Part shown: in pieces, positions 37,316 to 45,986 of the stretch | Layout: each line of letters starts with the position of its first letter | How positions within the stretch are numbered: position 1 is the stretch's first letter | NCBI RefSeq assembly: GCF_027111335.1 | Contig: NZ_CP114288.1 | Location: 806,001-870,000 of the forward strand | DNA from: Flavobacterium aquiphilum | GTDB taxonomy: Bacteria > Bacteroidota > Bacteroidia > Flavobacteriales > Flavobacteriaceae | Reading direction: 5' to 3' | Length of the DNA stretch: 64,000 nt | Notes under the pieces: model-generated | What the model saw: the letters and a program-made list of their open reading frames with translations, nothing else | The model's database searches: none | Told to the model about the DNA's origin: nothing | Translations under genes and position numbers: made by a program

Positions 37316-39481
37316 ATGCCAAATAATATTCATTTTTTAGACGATAGTCCTATAAATAAGCCTGAACAAGATTTATTTAATTTCAAATATTATGCAGAAA
37401 GAGTTCAAAAACTGATACAATTAAACTCGAGTAATTCAGATCCTATTACTATAGGGATTCACGGAAAATGGGGTGAAGGGAAAACTTCATTTTTAAATTT
37501 AATAGAAAACAAAATTGAACATTTTGAAAAAAAGGAAGGAGATAAAGAATATTTAAAATTCCATTTTAACCCTTGGAGATATTCAAGTGAAGATGAGATG
37601 CTATTTGATTTTTTTGATGCACTTTCAAAGATGTTTTATGTAAAAGAAAATACAAATCTTCAAGAAGTAGGTAAATGGATTTCAAAATATAGCAAATATT
37701 TGAAAGCTGTAAAAATATCCGCGACTGTTGGTATTCCAAAAATTTTCAATAGTAAGGTTTCTTTTGATGTTGACGAGATTTTTCAAGCTTTAGGAGAAGA
37801 TTTGAAAGGAGATAAATTGACACTTGATTCGTTAAAGGACAAAGTTAATGATGCTATAAAAGCAGTTAACTTTAAAGTTGTTGTTTTTATTGATGATTTA
37901 GATCGATTAGATAAAGAAGAAATTTATACTGTTCTTAAACTAATTAAATTAAACGCAAATTTCAGCAATTTTATTTTTATTGTCAACCTTGATAGCACGC
38001 AAGTTGCAAAAGCAATAAAACACAGATATGGTGATAATATTGAAGATGGAAAGTTTTTTATAGAAAAAATTATTAATATACCTATTCATCTGCCTAGAAT
38101 TGAAGAAGAAGATTTAAAAGAATTTTTTAGAAAAATGCTTTTTCAAGTAAAAACTAATTTAGGGATAAATAGTAGTGAACGGTTTGAGGACGAGTTTAAA
38201 CAAATTGATATGGAATTTTCCTCAAGTTATTTCAGTTCTCCTAGGGAAATAATAAGAGTTCTAAATAGTTTTTTTATTGGAGCTTTCGCAATTGCAGAAG
38301 AAATCAATTTAAGAGATTTGTTTTGGATTGAGTATATTAAAATTAAAAATGGAGAGTGTTATGGTTTAATTAAAAATTATTCGAATAAATCGACTTTTTC
38401 AACGTTTGAAAGTATAATCGATTTTAATGATGAATATCATTCTAAAGATGCAGTTAATGGTACTAGAAAAGATATTATCGAAAAGTCTAGTAGTGTGAGT
38501 GATATTATAAATTCATTATTTCCAATTAACCATAAAGAAAGTACTTTTTTTAATAATAAACTTGACTCTGATTTATTAGAAAAAGAATTACGAATTAATT
38601 CGATAGAGCATTTTGATAAATATTTTTCATATCACACTGTTAGAAAGATTTCGGCAACAAAGATTAATAAAATTGAGAAACTTGTTAAAGAGAAAGATTC
38701 AAAAGAATTAGGTTTACTAATTTTGAGTTTGTTTTCAGATGAAAACCAACATTATAAGGTTCTTTACAGAATGGAAACTTTAATAAAAAGTATTGAAGAA
38801 ATCCATGAGCGTAATTTCTTTTATGAATTTTTATTTAAAAATTTTGAATTAATTCCTGATTCAAAAAAAGACATGTATGGCCTTGATTATCGAATACGAT
38901 TGATTGAATTAACAGCATCAATTCTAAATAAAGATCTTGAAAATGATAATGAAAAGATCTCTTTACAATTAGCTGAAAATCTTGATATATATCAATTATG
39001 CCATTTTACTAGAAAATTTAAAGACGATAAATTGTTTAAAAAGCAATTTGAGAAATCTATTGCGATAAAAGCTCAAGAATTTGAAATTGCCCCCCCCTTT
39101 TACAAAGACCCAGTTGACAGTCCTAATAAAATGATTATGCATTATTGGAAATTGGGTAATGAAGTTGAATTTAATAAATACATAGAAAAGACAATTACGT
39201 GCGAAGAAAATATTAAGCTATTAATTAGGAATTTCCCTTCTTTTTGGAACAATTCATATTTCGGAGCATTAGAGCAAGAAAACTATGAATATATGAAAAC
39301 ACTAATTGATGTAGGTTTTATTTATAAAAAAATATTTGAATTTAATCCTGAATTGGTAAATAGTGTCGATTTTGGGACTTATGAATTTTCGTCTATTGAG
39401 GAATGTACTATTGAGGAAAATCTTGAACAATTTATTTATTGGTATAAAAAACAGAAAAATCGAAACGATAAAATTGACTAA
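37316..39481 (+). CDS. KAP-family P-loop NTPase
   Basis: The 721-residue protein has Walker A GKWGEGKTS at residues 50-58 and Walker B VVVFIDDLDRLD at about 187-198, followed by FIFIVNLDS, the arrangement of KAP NTPases (the family of phage-excluding PifA). The ATG at 37316 is preferred to the GTG at 37283, which overlaps the ruvC stop. The C-terminal 450 residues are helical and unrecognised. Base composition is clearly more AT-rich than in ruvC and hemW around it. Some KAP proteins exclude phages; that role here is inference. No membrane-spanning insert is obvious. Confidence 0.85.
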   Translation: MPNNIHFLDDSPINKPEQDLFNFKYYAERVQKLIQLNSSNSDPITIGIHGKWGEGKTSFLNLIENKIEHFEKKEGDKEYLKFHFNPWRYSSEDEMLFDFFDALSKMFYVKENTNLQEVGKWISKYSKYLKAVKISATVGIPKIFNSKVSFDVDEIFQALGEDLKGDKLTLDSLKDKVNDAIKAVNFKVVVFIDDLDRLDKEEIYTVLKLIKLNANFSNFIFIVNLDSTQVAKAIKHRYGDNIEDGKFFIEKIINIPIHLPRIEEEDLKEFFRKMLFQVKTNLGINSSERFEDEFKQIDMEFSSSYFSSPREIIRVLNSFFIGAFAIAEEINLRDLFWIEYIKIKNGECYGLIKNYSNKSTFSTFESIIDFNDEYHSKDAVNGTRKDIIEKSSSVSDIINSLFPINHKESTFFNNKLDSDLLEKELRINSIEHFDKYFSYHTVRKISATKINKIEKLVKEKDSKELGLLILSLFSDENQHYKVLYRMETLIKSIEEIHERNFFYEFLFKNFELIPDSKKDMYGLDYRIRLIELTASILNKDLENDNEKISLQLAENLDIYQLCHFTRKFKDDKLFKKQFEKSIAIKAQEFEIAPPFYKDPVDSPNKMIMHYWKLGNEVEFNKYIEKTITCEENIKLLIRNFPSFWNNSYFGALEQENYEYMKTLIDVGFIYKKIFEFNPELVNSVDFGTYEFSSIEECTIEENLEQFIYWYKKQKNRNDKID

Positions 39482-39494
39482 ATATTAAACTAAA

Positions 39495-40622
39495 TTGTCA
39501 GGAATCTACATACACATACCATTTTGCAAGCAGGCTTGTCATTACTGCGATTTTCATTTTTCGACTTCAATGAAGAAGAAAGACGAAATGGTTTTGGCTA
39601 TTGCCAAAGAACTACAGCTGCGTAAAAGTGAGTTTAGGGACGAGCTTGTTGAAACGATCTATTTTGGGGGAGGAACGCCTTCGGTATTGACTACAGAAGA
39701 AATCGAATCTTTGATCGATGAGGTTTACAAGAATTATAAAATTGCTGAAAATCCTGAGATTACTCTTGAAGCCAATCCCGATGATTTATCAAAGGAACGA
39801 ATTCTTGAATTGTCTAAAAGCCCAATCAACCGACTGAGCATAGGGATTCAATCTTTCTTTGAAGATGATTTGGTGATGATGAATCGAGCGCACAATTCGG
39901 CGGAAGCCAAAAAATGTTTGGAAGAAACAACAAAATATTTTGATAATATTTCGCTCGACTTAATTTACGGAATACCAAGAATGAGTAACGAAAGATGGAA
40001 ACAAAATATTGAAACGGCTTTGTCTTTTGGAATTCCACATATTTCGAGTTATGCATTGACGGTTGAACCAAAAACGGCTTTGAACAAACTGATCCAAACC
40101 GGAAAGATTGCCAAACCCAATGACGAATCGACTCAGGAGCACTTTGCTATTTTGGTCGAGACATTGGAGGCCAACGACTTTATCCATTATGAACTGTCCA
40201 ATTTTGGGAAAGAAAACTATTTCTCCAAAAATAATTCGGCGTATTGGTTGGGAAAAAAATACATTGGAGTTGGTCCTTCCGCACATAGCTATGACGGCAT
40301 TTCTCGAAGTTGGAATGTCTCGAATAATTCACTCTACATAAAATCCATCCAGGAAGATAAACTGCCCAATGAAATTGAAATTTTGTCAATTGCCGACCGT
40401 TATAATGAATATATAATGACCGGTTTGCGGACAATTTGGGGCGTTTCGAGGCAACGAATTGAAACCGAATTTGGAACTGAATACTTGAACTATTTGCACA
40501 AACAAGCCCAAAAATTCCTAAACGATGGTTTACTAGCTATTGATAATGATATTCTAAAACCAACTTCGAAAGGGAAATTTTTGACTGATGGAATTGCGAG
40601 TGATTTGTTTTATTTAAATTAG
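39495..40622 (+). CDS. hemW: Radical SAM heme chaperone HemW
   Basis: This cytosolic radical-SAM protein carries and inserts heme. The CxxxCxxC cluster motif is at Cys11, Cys15 and Cys18 (CKQACHYC), followed by FGGGTPSVL and the SIGIQSFFEDDL motif; the C-terminal HemN-type domain completes the 375 residues. The start is TTG at 39495, 13 bp after the KAP gene stop. HemN and HemW are alike, but the CHYCDFHF pattern fits HemW. Confidence 0.93.
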   Translation: MSGIYIHIPFCKQACHYCDFHFSTSMKKKDEMVLAIAKELQLRKSEFRDELVETIYFGGGTPSVLTTEEIESLIDEVYKNYKIAENPEITLEANPDDLSKERILELSKSPINRLSIGIQSFFEDDLVMMNRAHNSAEAKKCLEETTKYFDNISLDLIYGIPRMSNERWKQNIETALSFGIPHISSYALTVEPKTALNKLIQTGKIAKPNDESTQEHFAILVETLEANDFIHYELSNFGKENYFSKNNSAYWLGKKYIGVGPSAHSYDGISRSWNVSNNSLYIKSIQEDKLPNEIEILSIADRYNEYIMTGLRTIWGVSRQRIETEFGTEYLNYLHKQAQKFLNDGLLAIDNDILKPTSKGKFLTDGIASDLFYLN

Positions 40623-40672
40623 TTTAATCGCAAGGTTGGCAAAGATTAACGCAAGGTTACAATATTCATTTA

Positions 40673-40736
40673 TTAGCCACAAATTACACCAATTAGCATA
40701 AATTAATTTGCGGAAATTTGTGTAATTTGTGGCTAA
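40673..40736. repeat. 17-bp perfect inverted repeat
   Basis: TTAGCCACAAATTACAC at 40673-40689 and its exact complement at 40720-40736 enclose a 30-nt AT-rich loop. It may act as a terminator for hemW, but its sequence style resembles repeats common between Flavobacterium genes. Its right arm covers the upstream GTG at 40729, so that codon is an unlikely start for the next gene. Confidence 0.7.
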
Positions 40737-40749
40737 AATATTTTTAGAG

Positions 40750-41532
40750 GTGAAAACAACAATCCAACATAACAGCAACACATTCGAAGTCGATTTATCA
40801 AAACCAATTGACATTTCTATTCCGTTGACGAATACCGATGAAAATCCGATTGCTTGGTATTTGGAAAAGCCGGTTATAGAACCCGTTGTTTCAGGTGATT
40901 GGATTGGTAAAGTTTCGGAAGGAAAATCTTCGACTAATTTCAATAATATTTTCTTCAATCCGCATGGACATGGAACGCACACCGAATGTTTGGGACATAT
41001 CACAAAGGAGTTTTACAGTATCAATCAGTCGCTGAAACAGTTTTTCTTTTTGGCGGAATTGGTTTCGGTTGTACCAGAAATGATGGGAGAGGATTTAGTA
41101 ATAACACGAAATCAGATTAAAAATATATTGGGCGCTTCGACTTCGCTCAGTGTGACTCCCGAAGCAATAATTATCAGGACATTGCCTAATTTTAAAATAA
41201 AGAAATCATTAAAATATTCGAATACGAATCCGCCTTATTTGGCTGAAGACGCTGCGCATTTCATTCGCGAAAGCGGTATCAAACATTTGCTGATCGATTT
41301 GCCAAGCGTGGACAAAGAACATGACGAGGGGAAATTATTGGCCCACAAAGCCTTTTGGAAAGTAAAAGATGTTAATGATTTAAATCCTGATGCACGATTA
41401 GCTTGCACGATAACTGAAATGATTTTTGTTCCCGATGAAATCGAAGACGGTAGTTATCTGTTGAATCTTCAAATTGCTTCTTTTGAAAATGATGCGAGTC
41501 CAAGCAAGCCTGTTTTATATTCTATTTTGTAA
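40750..41532 (+). CDS. Cyclase family protein (kynurenine-formamidase-like)
   Basis: This 260-residue metal-dependent hydrolase has the cyclase-family motif NPHGHGTHTECLGH at about residues 75-88 with metal-binding histidines, and the LIDLPSVDKEHDEGKLLAHKAFW segment near the end. Relatives hydrolyse N-formylkynurenine or small cyclic esters; the substrate here is open. I start at the GTG at 40750, since the earlier GTG at 40729 lies in an inverted repeat. Confidence 0.85.
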   Translation: MKTTIQHNSNTFEVDLSKPIDISIPLTNTDENPIAWYLEKPVIEPVVSGDWIGKVSEGKSSTNFNNIFFNPHGHGTHTECLGHITKEFYSINQSLKQFFFLAELVSVVPEMMGEDLVITRNQIKNILGASTSLSVTPEAIIIRTLPNFKIKKSLKYSNTNPPYLAEDAAHFIRESGIKHLLIDLPSVDKEHDEGKLLAHKAFWKVKDVNDLNPDARLACTITEMIFVPDEIEDGSYLLNLQIASFENDASPSKPVLYSIL

Positions 41533-41542
41533 AATCTAAGGA

Positions 41543-42595
41543 TTGAAAACAAGAAAACATAGAAGTTGTCATAATCAATATTTGCTTAAAATAGTATTGT
41601 TTTTTGCTATTTTGCTTTTAGGAAACGGGACTGTTTTTGGTCAAAAAAAAGAACGAGACAGTTCTAAATTTGTGTTTTATCCCGATGAGATTTTGATTAG
41701 AACTAATCTTAGTACGCAAACTGACTCACAAATTCTGGAAGACAAAAATGGTGGCAATCTGGATTTGGAAACCAATAATAATTACAAAGTGTTTTTATCT
41801 GCAGATTATAAATTTATAGGTTTTAGTTACGGATTTTATCCTCAGTTTATTGGAGGAAATAAAGATGAAGACGTGAAAGGAAAATCAAAATTGTCAGAAT
41901 ATAATTTTCGTTTTTTTCTTGGGAAATGGCTTCAAACAGTTGATTACAGTAGAATCAAAGGATATTATATCGCAAACACCCAGGATTTTTTACCAGATTG
42001 GAAACCTGATATTGCCCCTTATATTCAATTTCCAGATTTAAAAATAACCAAATACGGAATGTCAACATCGTATATTTTCAATCCCAATTTTTCATTAAAA
42101 AGCATCACATCGTTTACTGAGTGGCAAAAAGAAAGTGCAGGAAGTTTTATCCCAACACTAATATATGATTATAAAAAGATTTCTTTGGAAACTGATATTT
42201 TAAAGACGCATCAAAATGAATATGATGTAAGTGTAGGGATTGGTTATTTTTATAATTTTATTATTCATAAAAAGTTTTATGTGGCACCTAATTTAACAAC
42301 GGCTCTTGGAGTAAAATTCCTGAATTCTACAACAGATGAATTAGGAATTCAAAAAAAAGAAAAGCATGATTATTTTTTGACGACTCTTACTGGTGGGCTA
42401 AAACTTGGATATAATTCGGATCGAATTCTATTTGGAGTCAACTTTAATTTCAATTCCAGTTTTTATAATGAAACTAAAAATCAGGTTGTTTCAAATGGTG
42501 GTTCGTTTGGATTGTTGTATTTTGGTTACCGATTTGATGCGCCAAAATTTATCAGCAAGCCAGTGAATAAAATCGGTTATAAATTAAGACTTTAA
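41543..42595 (+). CDS. DUF4421 outer-membrane protein
   Basis: A signal-like hydrophobic stretch (about residues 15-34) with upstream basic residues is followed by a beta-strand-rich 315-residue domain matching the DUF4421 style (YKVFLSADYKFIGFSYGFYP, KWLQTVDYSRIKGYYI, GVNFNFNSSFYNETK), ending LRL. It probably forms an outer-membrane barrel. The start is TTG at 41543, 10 bp after the cyclase gene. The function is unknown. Confidence 0.75.
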   Translation: MKTRKHRSCHNQYLLKIVLFFAILLLGNGTVFGQKKERDSSKFVFYPDEILIRTNLSTQTDSQILEDKNGGNLDLETNNNYKVFLSADYKFIGFSYGFYPQFIGGNKDEDVKGKSKLSEYNFRFFLGKWLQTVDYSRIKGYYIANTQDFLPDWKPDIAPYIQFPDLKITKYGMSTSYIFNPNFSLKSITSFTEWQKESAGSFIPTLIYDYKKISLETDILKTHQNEYDVSVGIGYFYNFIIHKKFYVAPNLTTALGVKFLNSTTDELGIQKKEKHDYFLTTLTGGLKLGYNSDRILFGVNFNFNSSFYNETKNQVVSNGGSFGLLYFGYRFDAPKFISKPVNKIGYKLRL

Positions 42596-42609
42596 TTTTT
42601 ATTTAAAAT

Positions 42610-43017
42610 ATGGACAGTAAGATTTACGTTTCTACTGATAAACAACAATTAAACGTCCCTTTTATCCAACATTTTTTGAAAGATATATATTGGGCTGCGG
42701 GAAGAACCATTGATGAAGTTCAAAAAACAATTGACAGTTCGATTTGTTTTGGGATTTATAAGGACGATGTCCAATTTGGTTTTGCTAGGGTTATCACTGA
42801 TTATGTCGTTTTTGCTTATGTAATGGATGTTTTTATAGCCGAAGAACACAGAGGAAAAGGATATTCTTCTGTTTTGATTTCGGCCATGATAGAAGAACCT
42901 TTGTTGAAAGATGTAAAAATTTGGCGATTGGCAACTAGGGATGCCCATTTTCTGTATGAGAAATTTGGGTTTAAGGAATTGGCTTTTCCGGAGCGAATGA
43001 TGGAGAAAATAGTATGA
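42610..43017 (+). CDS. GNAT family N-acetyltransferase
   Basis: This 135-residue acetyl-CoA-dependent transferase has VFIAEEHRGKGYSSVLISAMI, the acetyl-CoA-binding motif A of the GNAT fold, at about residues 75-95, then WRLATRDAHFLYEKFGFKEL. The acceptor is unknown. It overlaps the DUF4260 gene by 4 bp. Confidence 0.9.
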   Translation: MDSKIYVSTDKQQLNVPFIQHFLKDIYWAAGRTIDEVQKTIDSSICFGIYKDDVQFGFARVITDYVVFAYVMDVFIAEEHRGKGYSSVLISAMIEEPLLKDVKIWRLATRDAHFLYEKFGFKELAFPERMMEKIV

Positions 43018-43367
43018 TGAAAACAGTTATCAAACTCGAAGAATTAGGCTTATTCATACTCGGAATTTATTTTTTTAATCAATTAGAGTATGCGTGGTGG
43101 TGGTTCTTGGTTTTAATTTTAGTGCCTGATTTTTCTATGATAGGTTATCTGTTTGGAGATAGAATTGGCGCATTTTGTTATAATGTGGTACATCACAGAG
43201 GTATTGCGGTTGCTTTGTATCTTGTTGGAATTTTTTGTTCCAATGAAACGATACAGCTTACAGGTGTTATTTTATTTGCACATTCGTCTATGGACAGGAT
43301 GTTTGGTTATGGGTTAAAATATGAATCGGGTTTTAAATATACCCACTTGGGTGAAATTGGAAAATAA
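43014..43367 (+). CDS. DUF4260 membrane protein
   Basis: This 117-residue small membrane protein has hydrophobic helices (YAWWWFLVLILVPDFSMIGYLF and GIAVALYLVGIFC) and the family-like DRMFGYGLKYESGFKYTHLG C-terminus. It is coupled to the upstream acetyltransferase by an ATGA overlap and ends 0 bp before the next start. The function is unknown. Confidence 0.85.
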   Translation: MMKTVIKLEELGLFILGIYFFNQLEYAWWWFLVLILVPDFSMIGYLFGDRIGAFCYNVVHHRGIAVALYLVGIFCSNETIQLTGVILFAHSSMDRMFGYGLKYESGFKYTHLGEIGK

Positions 43368-43736
43368 ATGAATCTAGAAACGTATTACGAATATTGTTTT
43401 TCGAAAAAAGGGGTAACGGAACATTTTCCTTTTGATGAAGATACTTTGGTTTTTAAGGTTGGAGAAAAAATGTTTGCTTTATCTTCCTTATTGCAATGGG
43501 AAAAAGGGACTCCATCTGTAAATTTGAAATGTGATCCCGAACGGGCACAGGAATTGCGTGCGGAATATGATGCGATTGAGCCCGGTTATCATATGAGTAA
43601 GGTACATTGGAACACGATTGCCGTGAATCAGGACGCTCCCGATGCTTTGTTAAAAGAATTGATTGACCATTCGTATGACTTGGTTTTTAAAAGTTTAACC
43701 AAGAAAATACAAACGGAAATAAGCGAAGGGATCTAA
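43368..43736 (+). CDS. MmcQ/YjbR-family protein
   Basis: This 122-residue protein matches the MmcQ/YjbR fold: YYEYCFSKKGVTEHFPFDEDTLVFKVGEKMFAL, then VNLKCDPERAQELRAEYDAIEPGYHMSKVHWNTI. These double-wing proteins resemble DNA-binding CyaY-like folds. It starts directly after the DUF4260 stop, so it is part of the same three-gene operon with the acetyltransferase. Confidence 0.92.
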   Translation: MNLETYYEYCFSKKGVTEHFPFDEDTLVFKVGEKMFALSSLLQWEKGTPSVNLKCDPERAQELRAEYDAIEPGYHMSKVHWNTIAVNQDAPDALLKELIDHSYDLVFKSLTKKIQTEISEGI

Positions 43737-43845
43737 AAAAAATTACCGAATCGGCGAAGCAACTTCGGTAAATTGGCATTACTTTTGTGAAACTAATAAC
43801 AAACCTAGAAACTCAGTTACGTAGTGACTCAGCAACTTTATAAAC

Positions 43846-44541
43846 ATGAAAGATCAAATTAAAAAGTTTTTAAACGAAGAGCAAGATCCAAAAGCGATTG
43901 AGAAAGTGACTTCAAAATTGCAGGATATTTTAATGAAAAACGAAGAAGTAGGATATATTGCAGTGCAAAAGAAACCTGCATTGACCGTACTTCCGGATAG
44001 TATTGTGGTGACAAATAAAAGAATTATCATCTGTCAGCCTAAAAATTTAGGGCTGTCTATGAATTTCATCGATTATACTTGGGACGAAATCGAAGGAACT
44101 TTTGTGAAAGAAAATATTCTTGGATCTGAGTTTTCTTTTTCTACCAAAACAGAAATGCAGGTTACCATCGATTATATTCCAAAAATTCAGGCGCGTAAAA
44201 TTTTTACTTTTGCCAAAGAACAATTGGATATTTTGAAAAATGGCCCAGCGCAATCGGTAATTAATGAAGAAATTGCTCCGTCATTAATTCAGGAATCGGA
44301 ATTGATTGAGGAAATGGAAACGGAAGAAGTAAATGATTTTGCCGAAATTATGCCGACAATTTCGAATTACGCAGAACCTGTTACAGAAAATTCTGTTGCT
44401 TCGGGAGAGAAAAAGAATAGTGAATTGACACAGGACGAGCTTTTTGCGAAGCTACAAAATTATAAAAAACTATTGGACAACGGTCTTATTTTGCAAGGTG
44501 AATACGATGCTTTCAAAAAAGAGATTTTGAGTTTGATGTAA
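43846..44541 (+). CDS. PH-like domain protein with C-terminal SHOCT motif
   Basis: Residues 35-125 match the bacterial PH (YokE-like) domain: SIVVTNKRIIICQPKNLG then FIDYTWDEIEGTFVKENI. After a linker rich in acidic residues, the last 40 residues form a SHOCT-like helix pair (ELFAKLQNYKKLLDNGLILQ, then EYDAFKKEIL). No membrane helix is seen, so it is likely cytosolic or peripheral. The function is unknown. Confidence 0.8.
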   Translation: MKDQIKKFLNEEQDPKAIEKVTSKLQDILMKNEEVGYIAVQKKPALTVLPDSIVVTNKRIIICQPKNLGLSMNFIDYTWDEIEGTFVKENILGSEFSFSTKTEMQVTIDYIPKIQARKIFTFAKEQLDILKNGPAQSVINEEIAPSLIQESELIEEMETEEVNDFAEIMPTISNYAEPVTENSVASGEKKNSELTQDELFAKLQNYKKLLDNGLILQGEYDAFKKEILSLM

Positions 44542-44560
44542 AAAAGGTTTTAAGTTTAAA

Positions 44561-44607
44561 AAAATCCAAAGTCAAGAGAATTTATCTAATGACTTTGGAT
44601 TTTTTTG
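44561..44607. terminator. Bidirectional terminator
   Basis: AAAATCCAAAGTCA and TGACTTTGGATTTT form a 14-bp stem with a 15-nt loop and T-runs on both strands. It separates the convergent PH-domain and DUF4407 genes. Confidence 0.85.
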
Positions 44608-44622
44608 TTTTTTCCTTTTGAT

Positions 44623-45723
44623 TTAAAGCGTGGCTCTTTGTTTTTCCACAAAACTATTGGACTGTTGTTCCAGTAATTCGGTTGCGTTTTTTCTTTGCAA
44701 ATCGTATAATTTTTTGTCCTCGGCGATATCGGCATACACTTTGTCGTGCATGGCCGCACTTGTTTTGATCAGTAATTCGCGTTGGTATTTGTCTTGTTCG
44801 ATAGTGGCTTTGAGTGCGGTTTCCAAGTCTTCCAATTTGAAATCGTATTCTCCTCTCGGTGAAAGTAATTTGGCAATAATTGGAGAAGTTTCAATGGCCA
44901 AAAACAGAAGCATTATAAAAAATGACGGAAGCCAAGGCAATTTGTTCAAAGCATTTATTCGTGCCATCAAGCCGTCAAAACCGTCTATTATCGGTTGTGT
45001 TTCAGTTACTTTTTTGTCCAAATCGGTTTGCAATGTTTTGCTCCCTTTTTCCAAAACGGTAATTTTGGCCAAATTGTTTTTTCGGATGGTATCTAGTTCT
45101 TTTTTAGCCAAGTCATGTTGGGCTAATTTTTCTTTGAAAATGGGACCTTTACCCATTAGTTTTGTTCCGGCAGTTCCTTCGGCTTCTTGAATATAGGATT
45201 GATAAAGTGTGCTTACTTCTTTTTCTTTATTGGCGATTTCAGTTTTAAGATTCTTGATATCATTTTTGTTTTTGTCCAAGTCCGTTTTGAAATAATTGGC
45301 GACTTCTTTTTTATTATTCAAGGCCATAGCATTTTTTTCTTTCAGTAAAACCGTATTGATTTCCTTTTCGAAAATTTTGATTTCCAATGGTTTTGAAATC
45401 ACGATGGCGATGATGAAAGCCAAAATGATTCGGGGAGTGGCTTGAAGAAATTCACTTGCAAAGCTGTCCCTTTTTCGTATAGTGGAAACAATAAACCGAT
45501 CCAAATTAAAGATTAGCAAACTCCAAACGAAGCCAAAAAGTAATGCGGGAATGACATTGTCAAAGACTGTGAAAAGAGCATAGGCACTAGCAATAAAAGC
45601 CATAACGGCCGTAAAAAAAACGGTGGCACCAATACCTACAAATTTGGTTTGCTCCCCATCGGAACAACCGTCAAGAAGTTTTTTGTCGGCCCCCGAACAG
45701 AGAATAAAGAATTGTTTTAACAT
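44623..45723 (-). CDS. DUF4407 membrane protein with coiled coil
   Basis: This 366-residue inner-membrane protein has three to four N-terminal hydrophobic segments (including FFTAVMAFIASAYALFTV), then a long coiled coil at about residues 130-250 (KNDIKNLKTEIANKEKEVSTL), then another membrane segment. The LIFNLDRFIV motif between helices is a DUF4407 mark. The topology suggests a periplasmic or cytoplasmic rod between membrane anchors. The function is unknown. Confidence 0.85.
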   Translation of the reverse strand: MLKQFFILCSGADKKLLDGCSDGEQTKFVGIGATVFFTAVMAFIASAYALFTVFDNVIPALLFGFVWSLLIFNLDRFIVSTIRKRDSFASEFLQATPRIILAFIIAIVISKPLEIKIFEKEINTVLLKEKNAMALNNKKEVANYFKTDLDKNKNDIKNLKTEIANKEKEVSTLYQSYIQEAEGTAGTKLMGKGPIFKEKLAQHDLAKKELDTIRKNNLAKITVLEKGSKTLQTDLDKKVTETQPIIDGFDGLMARINALNKLPWLPSFFIMLLFLAIETSPIIAKLLSPRGEYDFKLEDLETALKATIEQDKYQRELLIKTSAAMHDKVYADIAEDKKLYDLQRKNATELLEQQSNSFVEKQRATL

Positions 45724-45932
45724 GATTGATTTGATTTTTGATTGATTGATTCTGCAAATTTAACTGCAATAAATTAAATATTGAGTTAAAATGTTGATTT
45801 GTTTTTGGTTAGGGGTGAAATGGGTCATGGATGACACGGGCAAAACGGATCTTCACTGATTTTTTTTGAAAATGAAGTTATAAAGCTTTGTGTCCTTTGC
45901 TGAATTCTTTGTGAGCTTTGTGGCTAAGTAAT

Positions 45933-45964
45933 AAAAAAAGAGCTGTTCGGGAGGAACAGCTCTT
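45933..45964 (-). terminator. pckA terminator
   Basis: AAGAGCTGTTC and GAACAGCTCTT form an 11-bp stem; on the minus strand it is followed by a T-run. Confidence 0.88.
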
Positions 45965-45986
45965 GAAGTATTGAATTAATAATTAA

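Noticed and set aside
40729..40749. GTG at 40729 as start of the cyclase gene
   Set aside because: The codon lies in the right arm of a perfect inverted repeat and adds only a non-conserved stretch; the GTG at 40750 fits better.
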